NCBI GenBank assembly: GCA_035548675.1
Contig: DASZSJ010000061.1
Coordinates: 1 to 17,504 of the forward strand
Direction: 5' to 3'
Length of the DNA stretch: 17,504 nt
Source of the DNA: VRUE01 sp035548675
Lineage (GTDB): Bacteria; Actinomycetota; Thermoleophilia; Solirubrobacterales; 70-9
Shown here: one piece after another, positions 7,276 to 15,007 of the stretch
Layout: the number at the start of each line of letters is the position of its first letter
Numbering within the stretch: the stretch's first letter is position 1
Translations under genes and position numbers: made by a program
Notes under the pieces: generated by a model
The model's database searches: none
What the model saw: only the letters and a program-made list of their open reading frames with translations
What the model was told of the DNA's origin: nothing

Positions 7276-7304
7276 GCGCAGGTAGGCAGTCAGTCTGCCT
7301 GCGC
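7276..7304 (+). other. Stem-loop in the purF leader
   Basis: GCGCAGG (7276-7282) is perfectly complementary to CCTGCGC (7298-7304), and inside the loop CAG and CTG can pair further. The hairpin ends 32 bases before the purF start codon and directly follows a TACCCT that could be a -10 box (7270-7275; no good -35). It could stabilise or regulate the purF message, but there is no U-tract, so it is not a standard terminator. Confidence 0.4.
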
Positions 7305-7336
7305 GTCCGTCCTTCGACCGCGAGGAAAGCACGCGC

Positions 7337-8767
7337 TTGACTCCGCCCCAGGGGCAGCCGATAGATCGCGAGGGCCCGCGCGAGGAATGCGGGGTGTTCG
7401 GCGTATACGCACCGGGGCACGATGTCTCCCGCCTCGCCTACTTCGGCCTCTACGCGCTGCAGCACCGCGGCCAGGAGTCAGCCGGGATCGCCACTTGCGA
7501 GGGGGGGCAGATCACGACGATGCGCGACTCAGGGCTGGTCTCGCAGGTCTTCGACGAGGAGAAGCTGCGAGCGCTGGAGGGCGACATGGCGATCGGCCAC
7601 GTGCGCTACTCGACCACCGGCGGCGGCTCCTGGGAGAACGCGCAGCCGGTCTGGCGCGACGACGGCCGCGAGCTGGCGCTCGCCCACAACGGCAACCTGA
7701 CCAACGCGGTCGAGCTCTGGGGCGAGCTGAAGGAGCGCGGCATCTCCTTCCGCGGCACCTCCGACTCGGAGATCATCGCCGCCCTGCTCTCCTCCAACGA
7801 GGGCAGGCTGATCGAGGACGCGGTGGCCGACGTGATGCCGCGCCTGCAGGGCGCCTACTCGACCGTGGTGATGACCAAGCGTGCGATCGTCGCCTTCCGC
7901 GACCCGCACGGGGTGCGGCCGCTCTCGCTCGGTCGGCTCGAGGACCGCTTCGTCGTTGCCTCGGAGAGCTGCGCCTTCGACATCATCGGCGCCGAGCTGA
8001 TGCGCGAAGTGAAGCCGGGCGAGATGGTCTCGCTGACCGAGCGCGGGCTGGAGACGCGCCAGGTGGTGAAGGCCGAGCGGCCGGCGATGTGCGTCTTCGA
8101 GCACATCTACTTCTCGCGCCCCGACAGCCGGCTCGAGGGCAAGGTGCTGCAACAGGTGCGCGGGCGCATGGGCGAGATCCTCTGGCGCGAGGCGCCGGTC
8201 GAGGCCGACCTGGTGATCGCCGTGCCGGACTCGGGCAACCCGGCGGCGGCGGGCTTCGCCCGCGCCTCGGGCCTGCCGCGCGACGACGGGCTGATCAAGA
8301 ACCGCTACGTGGCGCGCACCTTCATCCAGCCGGGCCAGGAGCTGCGCAAGCACGGCCTGCGGATGAAGTTCAACCCGCTGCCGGAGATCGTCGCCGGCCG
8401 GCGCATCGTCGTCGTCGACGACTCGATCGTGCGCGGCAACACGACGCGGCAGATCGTCGGCATGCTGCGCGACGCCGGCGCCCGCGAGGTCCACATGCGG
8501 ATCTCGGCGCCGCCGATCCGCAACCCCTGCCACTACGGCGTCGACATGTCGACCCGCGAGGAGATGATCGCCCACGGCCGCTCGGTGCAGGAGATCGCCG
8601 ACGAGCTCGACTGCGACTCGCTCGCCTACCTCTCGCTCGAGGGCGTCTACGAGGCGATCGGCACCCCGCCCGAGGACCACTGCGACGCCTGCTTCAGCGG
8701 CCGCTACCCGCTCGGCGATCCGGACGCGGCAAACGGCAAGTTCGCCCTCGAGACCGTCGGGTCCTGA
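7337..8767 (+). CDS. purF: Amidophosphoribosyltransferase PurF
   Basis: This encodes 476 residues, the normal size for the Bacillus-type enzyme, which makes 5-phosphoribosylamine from PRPP and glutamine, the committed step of purine synthesis. The start is TTG at 7337 with GAGGAAA eight bases upstream. The 17 residues before ECGVFGVY form a propeptide; Cys18 becomes the N-terminal nucleophile of the glutaminase domain (residues 18 to ~245), with LQHRGQESAGI and HNGNLTN conserved. The PRPP loop is VVVDDSIVRGNTT in the C-terminal phosphoribosyltransferase domain. Late cysteines (NPCHYGVDM; CDACFSGRYPL) match ligands of the [4Fe-4S] cluster in that subtype. The gene has its own leader, consistent with separation from purL. 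Its last codons lie in an inverted repeat shared with the convergent neighbour. Confidence 0.97.
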   Translation: MTPPQGQPIDREGPREECGVFGVYAPGHDVSRLAYFGLYALQHRGQESAGIATCEGGQITTMRDSGLVSQVFDEEKLRALEGDMAIGHVRYSTTGGGSWENAQPVWRDDGRELALAHNGNLTNAVELWGELKERGISFRGTSDSEIIAALLSSNEGRLIEDAVADVMPRLQGAYSTVVMTKRAIVAFRDPHGVRPLSLGRLEDRFVVASESCAFDIIGAELMREVKPGEMVSLTERGLETRQVVKAERPAMCVFEHIYFSRPDSRLEGKVLQQVRGRMGEILWREAPVEADLVIAVPDSGNPAAAGFARASGLPRDDGLIKNRYVARTFIQPGQELRKHGLRMKFNPLPEIVAGRRIVVVDDSIVRGNTTRQIVGMLRDAGAREVHMRISAPPIRNPCHYGVDMSTREEMIAHGRSVQEIADELDCDSLAYLSLEGVYEAIGTPPEDHCDACFSGRYPLGDPDAANGKFALETVGS

Positions 8768-8853
8768 CCAAGCAGGTCAAGGACGCAGGGAGCGAAGCGT
8801 GCTCTGCACGTGAGCGACCGAGGACGCGGAGATGCGCCGGTCAGGACCCGACG
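8755..8853. repeat. Perfect 15-bp inverted repeat joining two convergent gene ends
   Basis: CGTCGGGTCCTGACC at 8755-8769 is the exact reverse complement of 8839-8853, with 69 bases between. Each arm contains the final codons and TGA of a gene: purF on the left and the membrane protein on the right, so both proteins end in Val-Gly-Ser. Inside the loop a second hairpin forms (GAGC 8790-8793 with GCTC 8801-8804, extended by GCA/TGC across a two-base bulge). It may act as a bidirectional terminator or be a dispersed intergenic repeat; no T-tract follows either arm. Confidence 0.75.
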
Positions 8854-9233
8854 ACTAGTTCCAAACCCAACCAGACAACCACAAGCGTGAGGCCGAGGAT
8901 CGCGGCCTGCAGGGCGTGCAGTTTGGGCTTGCGCAGGTGGACGAGCGTGAGGCCGATCACGGCGCCGACCAGGGCCAGCTTCCACTGCAGGGTGGAGTTG
9001 CCGAAGAGGTCGTAGTGGGAGGCCATCGCCCAGCCGGTGAGGATGAGGACGCCGAGCGCGACGAGCGAGCCGTAGCCGAAGCGGCGGGCGATCGCCCGCA
9101 TCCGCCCGCGATCGTCGTCGCCGCGCAGGACCGGCACCACGGCGATGCCGAAGACGAGCTGGCCGCCGACGAAGAAGGCCATCGCCAGCAGGTGGACGTA
9201 GAGGACCGCCTGCCAGAAGTCGTGCTCGCTCAT
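8841..9233 (-). CDS. Small four-helix membrane protein (CopD-like/DUF2269-like)
   Basis: This encodes 130 residues with four predicted membrane spans: VLYVHLLAMAFFVGGQLVFG (about residues 10-29), GSLVALGVLILTGWAMA (about 54-70), LALVGAVIGLTLVHL (about 85-100) and AAILGLTLVVVWLGLEL (about 109-126). A histidine in helix 1 (YVHLLAMAFFVGG) and others near helices 2-4 resemble the pattern of CopD-type or other small haem/copper-associated membrane proteins, but the match is loose and I would not assign a function. The ATG start at 9233 has no close alternative. The gene lies between purF and purN on the opposite strand, diverging from purN with a 32-bp gap. Its C-terminal codons come from one arm of the inverted repeat shared with purF. 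Confidence 0.8.
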   Translation of the reverse strand: MSEHDFWQAVLYVHLLAMAFFVGGQLVFGIAVVPVLRGDDDRGRMRAIARRFGYGSLVALGVLILTGWAMASHYDLFGNSTLQWKLALVGAVIGLTLVHLRKPKLHALQAAILGLTLVVVWLGLELVVGS

Positions 9234-9265
9234 CGCGGCGAACGTTACTTCGCGAAGATGCCGGT

Positions 9266-9886
9266 GTGAGTGACGGATTCAAGCTCGTGGTGCTGGCCTC
9301 CGGAACGGGCTCCAACCTGCAGGCGATCCTCGACCGGCTGCACCGGCGGGGGGGGATCGAGGTGGTCGGGGTCGGCTCCGACAAGCCGGGAGCACGGGCG
9401 CTGGAGCGGGCGCGGTCGGCCGGGGTCCCGGTCGGCGTCTTCCCGCGCGAGGACTACCCCGACCGCGAGGGCCGCGATGCGGCGATGGGCGACTGGATCG
9501 AGGGGCGCGGCGCGGAGCTGGTCGTCCTCGCTGGCTACATGCAACTGCTCAGCCCGAGCTTCGTCGCCCGCTTCCGCCACCGCGTCGTCAACGTCCACCC
9601 CGCTCTGCTGCCCGAGTACCCGGGGCTCGACGCAATCGGGCAGGCGCTCGCCGCCGGGGCCACGCTCACCGGCGTCAGCGTCCACTTCGTCGACGAGGGG
9701 GTCGACACCGGGCCGGTGATCGTGCAGCGCGAGGTGCCGGTGCCGGCGGGCGGCGGGCGCAGCGAGCTGGAGCGGGCGATCCACGCCACCGAGCACGAGC
9801 TCTACCCGGAGGCGATCCGCATGATCGCGGCGGGCAGGGTTAGGATCGACGCCGACGATCCGCGCCGGGTCACGATCGATGAGTGA
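9266..9886 (+). CDS. purN: Phosphoribosylglycinamide formyltransferase PurN
   Basis: This encodes 206 residues, matching the folate-dependent GAR transformylase that transfers the formyl group of 10-formyl-THF to GAR (third step of IMP synthesis). The N-terminus VVLASGTGSNLQAIL is the phosphate-binding signature. Catalytic residues can be read: Asn109 and His111 in VVNVHPALLPEYPG and Asp147 in FVDEGVDTGPVI, equivalent to Asn106, His108 and Asp144 of the E. coli enzyme. VVLAGYMQLLSP is also conserved. The start is GTG at 9266 (MSDGFKLVV); no strong Shine-Dalgarno is seen and the upstream gap to the divergent gene is only 32 bp, containing the palindrome CTTCGCGAAG (9248-9257). purH follows after 95 bp. 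Confidence 0.96.
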   Translation: MSDGFKLVVLASGTGSNLQAILDRLHRRGGIEVVGVGSDKPGARALERARSAGVPVGVFPREDYPDREGRDAAMGDWIEGRGAELVVLAGYMQLLSPSFVARFRHRVVNVHPALLPEYPGLDAIGQALAAGATLTGVSVHFVDEGVDTGPVIVQREVPVPAGGGRSELERAIHATEHELYPEAIRMIAAGRVRIDADDPRRVTIDE

Positions 9887-9921
9887 GGCAGCCGCAGACA
9901 CCCAGAGCGAGGCCGTGAGCG

Positions 9922-9971
9922 GTCAAATCGACACGGTGATCGCCGGTCGTTCGAATCCGTGGCGATTTGAC
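9922..9971 (+). other. Long stem-loop between purN and purH
   Basis: Fifteen bases at 9922-9936 (GTCAAATCGACACGG) pair with 9957-9971 at 14 of 15 positions, around a 20-base loop. The structure ends 10 bases before the ATG of purH at 9982. It lacks a T-tract, so it looks more like an mRNA processing, stability or translational control element than an intrinsic terminator. Function is inferred only from position. Confidence 0.6.
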
Positions 9972-9981
9972 AGCGAATCCA

Positions 9982-11568
<1,587 letters not shown>

Positions 11569-11737
11569 CTCTGCTTACCTGCTGAGTTACGCTATTTTTT
11601 GCCGCTATCTCTGCATTTAAGCTGAGTTAAATTGTCGATCTATATTTAGCTCTCAATTTGACTGCTAATCTTATTTCTCTGCTTAAGTGCTGAAATATAA
11701 TTGTAATTAGCTTTGATTCAGCAGTCGAGCTGAGTTA
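11569..11737 (+). repeat. Four 21-bp dyad repeats upstream of hipB (probable HipB operators)
   Basis: Four 21-bp units of the form CTCTGC-N6-GCTGAGTTA lie at 11569-11589, 11609-11629, 11677-11697 and 11717-11737. Unit 3 ends GCTGAAATA and unit 4 begins TTCAGC. Each half pair (CTCTGC and GCTGAG) is an imperfect inverted repeat, giving an 18-bp dyad. Units 1-2 and 3-4 are both spaced exactly 40 bp start to start, with 68 bp between the pairs, and unit 4 ends on the A of the hipB ATG. The whole leader is AT-rich. E. coli hipBA also has four HipB operators, though with a different sequence (TATCC-N8-GGATA). Confidence 0.75.
11673..11701 (+). promoter_or_regulatory. Probable hipBA promoter
   Basis: A consensus -10 box TATAAT lies at 11696-11701. 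The -35 region at 16-18 bp upstream (around 11672-11679, TATTTCTC) matches poorly. Repeat unit 3 (11677-11697) covers the core promoter and unit 4 lies between the expected RNA start (about 11708) and the ATG, so bound HipB would block transcription. Assignment rests on the -10 match. Confidence 0.55.
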
Positions 11738-12111
11738 TGAAAATAGAGGCAAGTAACAGCGACAGCGTCGTCCTCGCGGAGCTCGGTGCGCGTCTCGCCA
11801 GGACTCGGCTGGAGCAGAACCTCAGCCAGCAGTCGCTGGCTGAGGAGGCCGGCGTCTCCAAGGCAACGATCGAGCGCCTGGAGGCAGGCGAGCCGGTGAA
11901 GTCGACCAGCCTCGTCCGCGTCCTGCGCTCCCTGGGTCGCCTCGACGCGCTCGATCGCCTGCTGCCGCAGCCCCTGCCCAGTCCAGTGCAGAGGCTGCGG
12001 CTCCAAGGTCGGCAGCGACGGCGGGCGAGCTCTCCCCGCGGCGGGTCGGCGCGAAGCGAGCCGTCGCCCTGGCGCTGGGCCGATGACTCGGCGCCCGACC
12101 GGCCCCGATGA
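11737..12111 (+). CDS. hipB: HipB-type antitoxin and repressor
   Basis: This encodes 124 residues. Residues about 14-72 are an XRE-family helix-turn-helix: LGARLARTRLEQNLSQQSLA, then EEAGVSKATIERLEAGEPVK, with LSQQSLAEEAGVSKATIERLE as the classic turn and recognition helix (positions 29-49). The C-terminal 50 residues are basic and disordered-looking (PSPVQRLRLQGRQRRRASS, then GGSARSEPSPWRW), as in many actinobacterial and proteobacterial HipB homologues fused to a flexible tail. The ATG at 11737 is embedded in the fourth operator-like repeat; no strong Shine-Dalgarno is present. The stop overlaps the hipA start as ATGA, giving tight coupling. HipB is expected to neutralise HipA and repress the operon through the upstream repeats. 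Confidence 0.9.
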   Translation: MKIEASNSDSVVLAELGARLARTRLEQNLSQQSLAEEAGVSKATIERLEAGEPVKSTSLVRVLRSLGRLDALDRLLPQPLPSPVQRLRLQGRQRRRASSPRGGSARSEPSPWRWADDSAPDRPR

Positions 12112-13433
12112 GCGAAACCGCCGAGGTTCGCCTCTGGGGCCGGACCATAGGCGCCGTCTCCCTCGAGCCTGGGGAGCGCACCGCGGTCTTCCAGTACGTG
12201 CCCGAGTTCGTCCCCAGCGGGATCCAGGTAGCCCCCCTGACGATGCCGCTGAGAAGCGAGCCCTACTCGTTCCCGGAGCTTTCCTACCGCTCCTTCAAGG
12301 GTCTGCCGGGAATGCTCGCCGACTCGCTTCCGGACCGGTACGGCAACGCCCTGATCGACGCCTGGCTCGCGCGGCAGGGGCGCGACGCGGAGAGCGCGAG
12401 CGCGGTGGAGCGCCTGTGCTATCTGGGGCAGCGGGCCGGTGGGGCGCTCGAGTACGCGCCCGTCAGGGGGCCGGAGCCCAGCGTCGACGAGGACATCCAG
12501 GTCGGCGAGCTGGTCGCGCTGGCATCGAGGATCCTCGCCGAGCGCGACGGGTTCGAGACCACGCTGGCGGCGGGCGAGGAGGAAGCCGGCCTGCTGGAGA
12601 TCCTCAGCGTCGGGATGTCCGCCGGCGGGGCGCGGGCGAAGGCGATGATCGCCTGGAACCCAGTGACGAAAAGGGTCCGGTCCGGACAGGTGGAGGCCGG
12701 CCCCGGCTTCGAGCACTGGCTGCTCAAGTTCGACGGCGTCAGGGCGAACCGGGACAAGGAGCGTTTCGACGATCCGGAAGGCTACGGCGCGATCGAGTTC
12801 GCCTATTCCCAGATGGCGGCCGCGGCGGGCGTCGAGATGGCTGCGTGTCGATTGTTCGAGGAGAACGGTCGCCGGCATTTCATGACGCGGCGCTTCGATC
12901 GCCCGACGGGGAGCACGAAGCTGCACATGCAGTCCCTGGGCGCGATGCGGCACTTCGACTTCAACCAGGCGGGCGCCTACTCCTACGAGCAGGCGCTGAT
13001 GACTATTCGCAAGCTGGGCCTGCCGATGGCGGTCGTCGAGCAGCAGTTCCGGCGCATGGCCTTCAACGTGATCGGCCGCAACCAGGACGACCACGTGAAG
13101 AACATCGCCTTCCTGATGGACCAGGCGGGGGAGTGGTCGCTCTCGCCCGCCTTCGACGTCACCTACAACTACCGGCGCGACGGCGAGTGGACCGCCTCAC
13201 ACCAGATGTCGCTCAACGGCAAGCGCGACGGCTTCGAGCTCGACGACTTCGTCCAGTGCGCCGAGGTCGTCTCGATGCAGCGGCGGCGGGCGCTGGCGAT
13301 CGTCGACGAGGTCGCCGGGGCGATCGCGGACTGGCCCGCCCACGCTGCGGGGGCGAAGGTGCCGGAGTCTCGTGCCGTCGAGATCGGCGACACGTTCCGG
13401 CTCGAGCTGCGGCCCGGGCGCCGAAGCCGCTAA
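12108..13433 (+). CDS. hipA: HipA-type serine/threonine kinase toxin
   Basis: This encodes 441 residues, essentially the size of E. coli HipA (440), a kinase that phosphorylates glutamyl-tRNA synthetase and causes growth arrest. The N-terminal subdomain (AEVRLWGRTIGAVS to about residue 110) precedes the kinase core. The glycine-rich loop is SVGMSAGGARAKA, where Ser171 probably corresponds to the autophosphorylated Ser150. The catalytic loop is GRNQDDHVKN with Asp327 matching Asp309, and SPAFDV supplies Asp350, matching metal-binding Asp332; both offsets are 18. All key residues are present, so the toxin looks active. It overlaps hipB by 4 bp (ATGA) and converges on the LOG gene with an 8-bp gap. 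Its target in this organism cannot be told; close variants in other bacteria phosphorylate different substrates. Confidence 0.93.
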   Translation: MSETAEVRLWGRTIGAVSLEPGERTAVFQYVPEFVPSGIQVAPLTMPLRSEPYSFPELSYRSFKGLPGMLADSLPDRYGNALIDAWLARQGRDAESASAVERLCYLGQRAGGALEYAPVRGPEPSVDEDIQVGELVALASRILAERDGFETTLAAGEEEAGLLEILSVGMSAGGARAKAMIAWNPVTKRVRSGQVEAGPGFEHWLLKFDGVRANRDKERFDDPEGYGAIEFAYSQMAAAAGVEMAACRLFEENGRRHFMTRRFDRPTGSTKLHMQSLGAMRHFDFNQAGAYSYEQALMTIRKLGLPMAVVEQQFRRMAFNVIGRNQDDHVKNIAFLMDQAGEWSLSPAFDVTYNYRRDGEWTASHQMSLNGKRDGFELDDFVQCAEVVSMQRRRALAIVDEVAGAIADWPAHAAGAKVPESRAVEIGDTFRLELRPGRRSR

Positions 13434-13441
13434 GAGCCCCT

Positions 13442-14146
13442 CTAAACCAGCTCCTTCTGCGCGGCGCTGGCGCGGCGGACGTGGTCGCAGACTTCGTCGG
13501 GGGTGTCGGCGAGCATCAGCAGGTCCTTGTCGACGGAGGAGATCATGCCGTTGTCCTCGAGGCCGCGGTCGATCCACTCGAGCAGGGGGCGCCAGTGCTC
13601 GGAGTCGACGAGGATCGCGGGGAAGTGCTTGATCCGGTGGGTCTGGATCAGGGTCAGGCACTCGAACATCTCGTCGAGGGTGCCGAAGCCGCCGGGCATG
13701 ATCACGAAGGCGCGCGCGTAGCGGACGAACATCAGCTTGCGGGCGAAGAAGTAGTGGAATTCGAGCGCGCGGTTGACGTAGGGGTTGGTGCGCTGCTCGT
13801 GGGGCAGCTGGATGTTGAGGCCGACCGAGAGACCGCCGGCCTCGGCGGCGCCGCGGTTGGCCGCCTCCATCAGGCCCCCGCCGCCGCCGGTGACGATCGA
13901 GAAGCCGTGGTCGACGAGGCAGGCGGCGATCTCGCGGCAGCGCTCGTACCAGCGGTGGCCCGCGCCGATCCGGGCGGAGCCGAAAACGGTGACGCCATCG
14001 TCGATGTCGCGCAACGCGTCGAAGCCGCGTTCGATCTCGTCGTGGATCCGCTCGAGGCGGAGGTCGTCCTGCTCCTCGACGTCGCAGGGCGTGCGCAGCA
14101 GCAGCTCGTCGCGCCTCGCCCCTGTAATCCCGTTCGAGCCGGCCAA
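13442..14146 (-). CDS. LOG-family (TIGR00730-like) Rossmann protein
   Basis: This encodes 234 residues of the family annotated as cytokinin riboside 5'-monophosphate phosphoribohydrolase, which releases a base from a nucleoside monophosphate; in most bacteria the physiological role is unclear. Signature motifs are intact: VTVFGSARIG (52-61), the GGGGGLMEAANRG segment (87-99) and PGGFGTLDEMFE (151-162), i.e. the PGGxGTxxE catalytic motif. The only start codon compatible with the coding-looking N-terminus is TTG at 14146, which lies just two bases after the last base of tRNA-Lys on the same strand. There is no room for a Shine-Dalgarno outside the tRNA, so the message would be leaderless after tRNA 3' processing. 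A later TTG (opening MRDIDDGVTVFG) would lose about 45 plausible residues. Confidence 0.9.
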   Translation of the reverse strand: MAGSNGITGARRDELLLRTPCDVEEQDDLRLERIHDEIERGFDALRDIDDGVTVFGSARIGAGHRWYERCREIAACLVDHGFSIVTGGGGGLMEAANRGAAEAGGLSVGLNIQLPHEQRTNPYVNRALEFHYFFARKLMFVRYARAFVIMPGGFGTLDEMFECLTLIQTHRIKHFPAILVDSEHWRPLLEWIDRGLEDNGMISSVDKDLLMLADTPDEVCDHVRRASAAQKELV

Positions 14147-14148
14147 AG

Positions 14149-14222
14149 TGCCCCCGGCGGGATTCGAACCCGCGCCGCGCGGCTTAAAAGGCCGCCGCTC
14201 TAACCAACTGAGCTACGGGGGC
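14149..14222 (-). tRNA. tRNA-Lys (anticodon UUU)
   Basis: The minus strand folds into a complete 74-nt cloverleaf. The acceptor is GCCCCCG pairing with CGGGGGC, the D-arm GCTC/GAGC, the anticodon stem GCGGC/GCCGC enclosing CTTTTAA with anticodon TTT at 14188-14186, and the T-arm GCGGG-TTCGAAT-CCCGC. The discriminator base is A and CCA is not encoded, which is usual in actinobacteria. The LOG gene begins 2 bp downstream. No duplicated 3' end of the tRNA was seen, although a recombinase remnant lies about 800 bp upstream. Confidence 0.97.
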
Positions 14223-14338
14223 AGAAGTCAGGGATTCGGCTCTAGGATGCCGTTTCCTCGACCGTGTTGCCTACCAGGTTAGAGCCTTGGGCAGGGTCGG
14301 TGTCGGCTTCGCTGCCCCGTTGCTGCCCATCCGGGGGA

Positions 14339-14539
14339 TCAAGCGGTCAGGGGGTAGCGGCCATGCAGGCGCTTGTGGGCGCGCTCGTAGACAGTGCGCG
14401 TAGCCGGGTTGCTTGGATGGCGCTCTCCGAAGGCGAGGAAGTTCCAGACGAGGCTGCCGTCCGGGTCCTGCGCCAACTGAAACACGAAGCCAAATGGCGC
14501 TTCAGATGCCCCCCGCCCGAGCGGCACGTAGAGCTTCAC
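14339..14539 (-). CDS. Small protein of 66 residues, or C-terminal part of a split toxin-like gene
   Basis: From GTG at 14539 the frame reads MKLYVPLGRGASEAP, FGFVFQLAQDPDGSLVWNFL, then AFGERHPSNPATRTVYERAH and KRLHGRYPLTA. The composition and the strand-then-basic-helix pattern look like real protein. The end vaguely resembles the C-terminal half of RelE/ParE/HigB-type toxins (a strand, then a helix rich in Arg/Lys), but this is a weak visual similarity. It overlaps the preceding 42-residue frame by 38 bp, which is long for two independent genes, so the two may be one ~96-residue gene broken by a single frameshift near 14530. It lies third in a decayed segment. The function is unknown. Confidence 0.5.
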   Translation of the reverse strand: MKLYVPLGRGASEAPFGFVFQLAQDPDGSLVWNFLAFGERHPSNPATRTVYERAHKRLHGRYPLTA

Positions 14540-14630
14540 GCAGCCGGGGAGCCTCGTCCGAGCGCGCGTCCAGGCGCTCAACCTCGTCGCACCACTCCTC
14601 GCGGTCGAATCGGATTGAAATGTCCGACAA
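14502..14630 (-). CDS. Small 42-residue frame, or N-terminal part of the split gene
   Basis: From TTG at 14630 the frame reads MSDISIRFDREEWCDEVERL, then DARSDEAPRLREALRAARAG and GI. AGGA lies six bases upstream of this TTG; a GTG at 14651 is an alternative start adding seven residues. The amphipathic, acidic composition is protein-like. The last 13 residues are read from the same DNA as the start of the next frame. Joining this frame to the next with a one-base shift gives a continuous protein of about 96 residues, which I consider more likely than two overlapping genes. Confidence 0.4.
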   Translation of the reverse strand: MSDISIRFDREEWCDEVERLDARSDEAPRLREALRAARAGGI

Positions 14631-14711
14631 GCTAGATCCTGGCGAAGCCACGCGCGCACGATAGGCACTGGCGGAAAGCGAAACCGCCGAGCGGGTCCTG
14701 CCAGAGCGAGA

Positions 14712-14929
14712 CTAGCCCTCGCCGTCGGTGGGGAGGTCGCCGGCAATTCGCTCGAAATCCTCCGGCGAAGCGGGCTTCATGCCGCGCTTTTCGTATAGCT
14801 CCGAGATCGAAGTTATCGGCGGCTCGATGGTCAGTCCGCCGGTCTTATCTGGCACGACCTCGTAGCGCCGACCGTCGATTCGACCAACTCGCCCAGGTGC
14901 AAGTCGAGCTTCTTCACTGCCGTTGCCAT
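14712..14929 (-). pseudogene. Frameshifted 72-residue small gene (antitoxin-like position)
   Basis: The ATG at 14929 opens MATAVKKLDLHLGELVE, then the frame turns to nonsense. One base further along, another frame continues convincingly as IDGRRYEVVPDKTGG, LTIEPPITSISELYEKRG and MKPASPEDFERIAGDLPT, ending DGEG and TAG at 14712. The interval is 218 bp; adding one A in the run at about 14878-14881 (GTCGAA-ATCGAC) gives exactly 73 codons and a seamless junction LGELVE-IDGRRYEV. This is a single-base deletion, or a sequencing error. The second frame has no good start of its own (an in-frame TAG lies just upstream). The small size, the charge and the position 81 bp before a second small gene resemble an antitoxin. 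I do not recognise the family. Confidence 0.65.
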
Positions 14930-15007
14930 GTGCCTATGGTTGGTAGCCAGACGCGACAGATGCTCACGCTCGCGATTGGCCCTGCTACGCCATTGCCCTG
15001 GCAGCCG

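Noticed and set aside
7243..9015. 590-codon open frame overlapping purF
   Set aside because: Same-strand shadow of purF in another frame, with Arg/Ala/Gly-rich composition and no motif.
9937..9956. tRNA T-arm-like TTCGAAT in the purN-purH gap
   Set aside because: The flanking bases do not form the 5-bp T-stem and no acceptor or anticodon arm is present; it is simply the loop of the hairpin.
11569..11737. Short CRISPR array or replication iterons
   Set aside because: Units are 21 bp, degenerate, with uneven gaps of 19, 47 and 19 bp and placement on the hipB promoter; no cas or replication genes are present.
12083..14203. 706-codon open frame across hipA, the LOG gene and the tRNA
   Set aside because: It crosses three real features in an inconsistent frame and orientation; low-complexity product.
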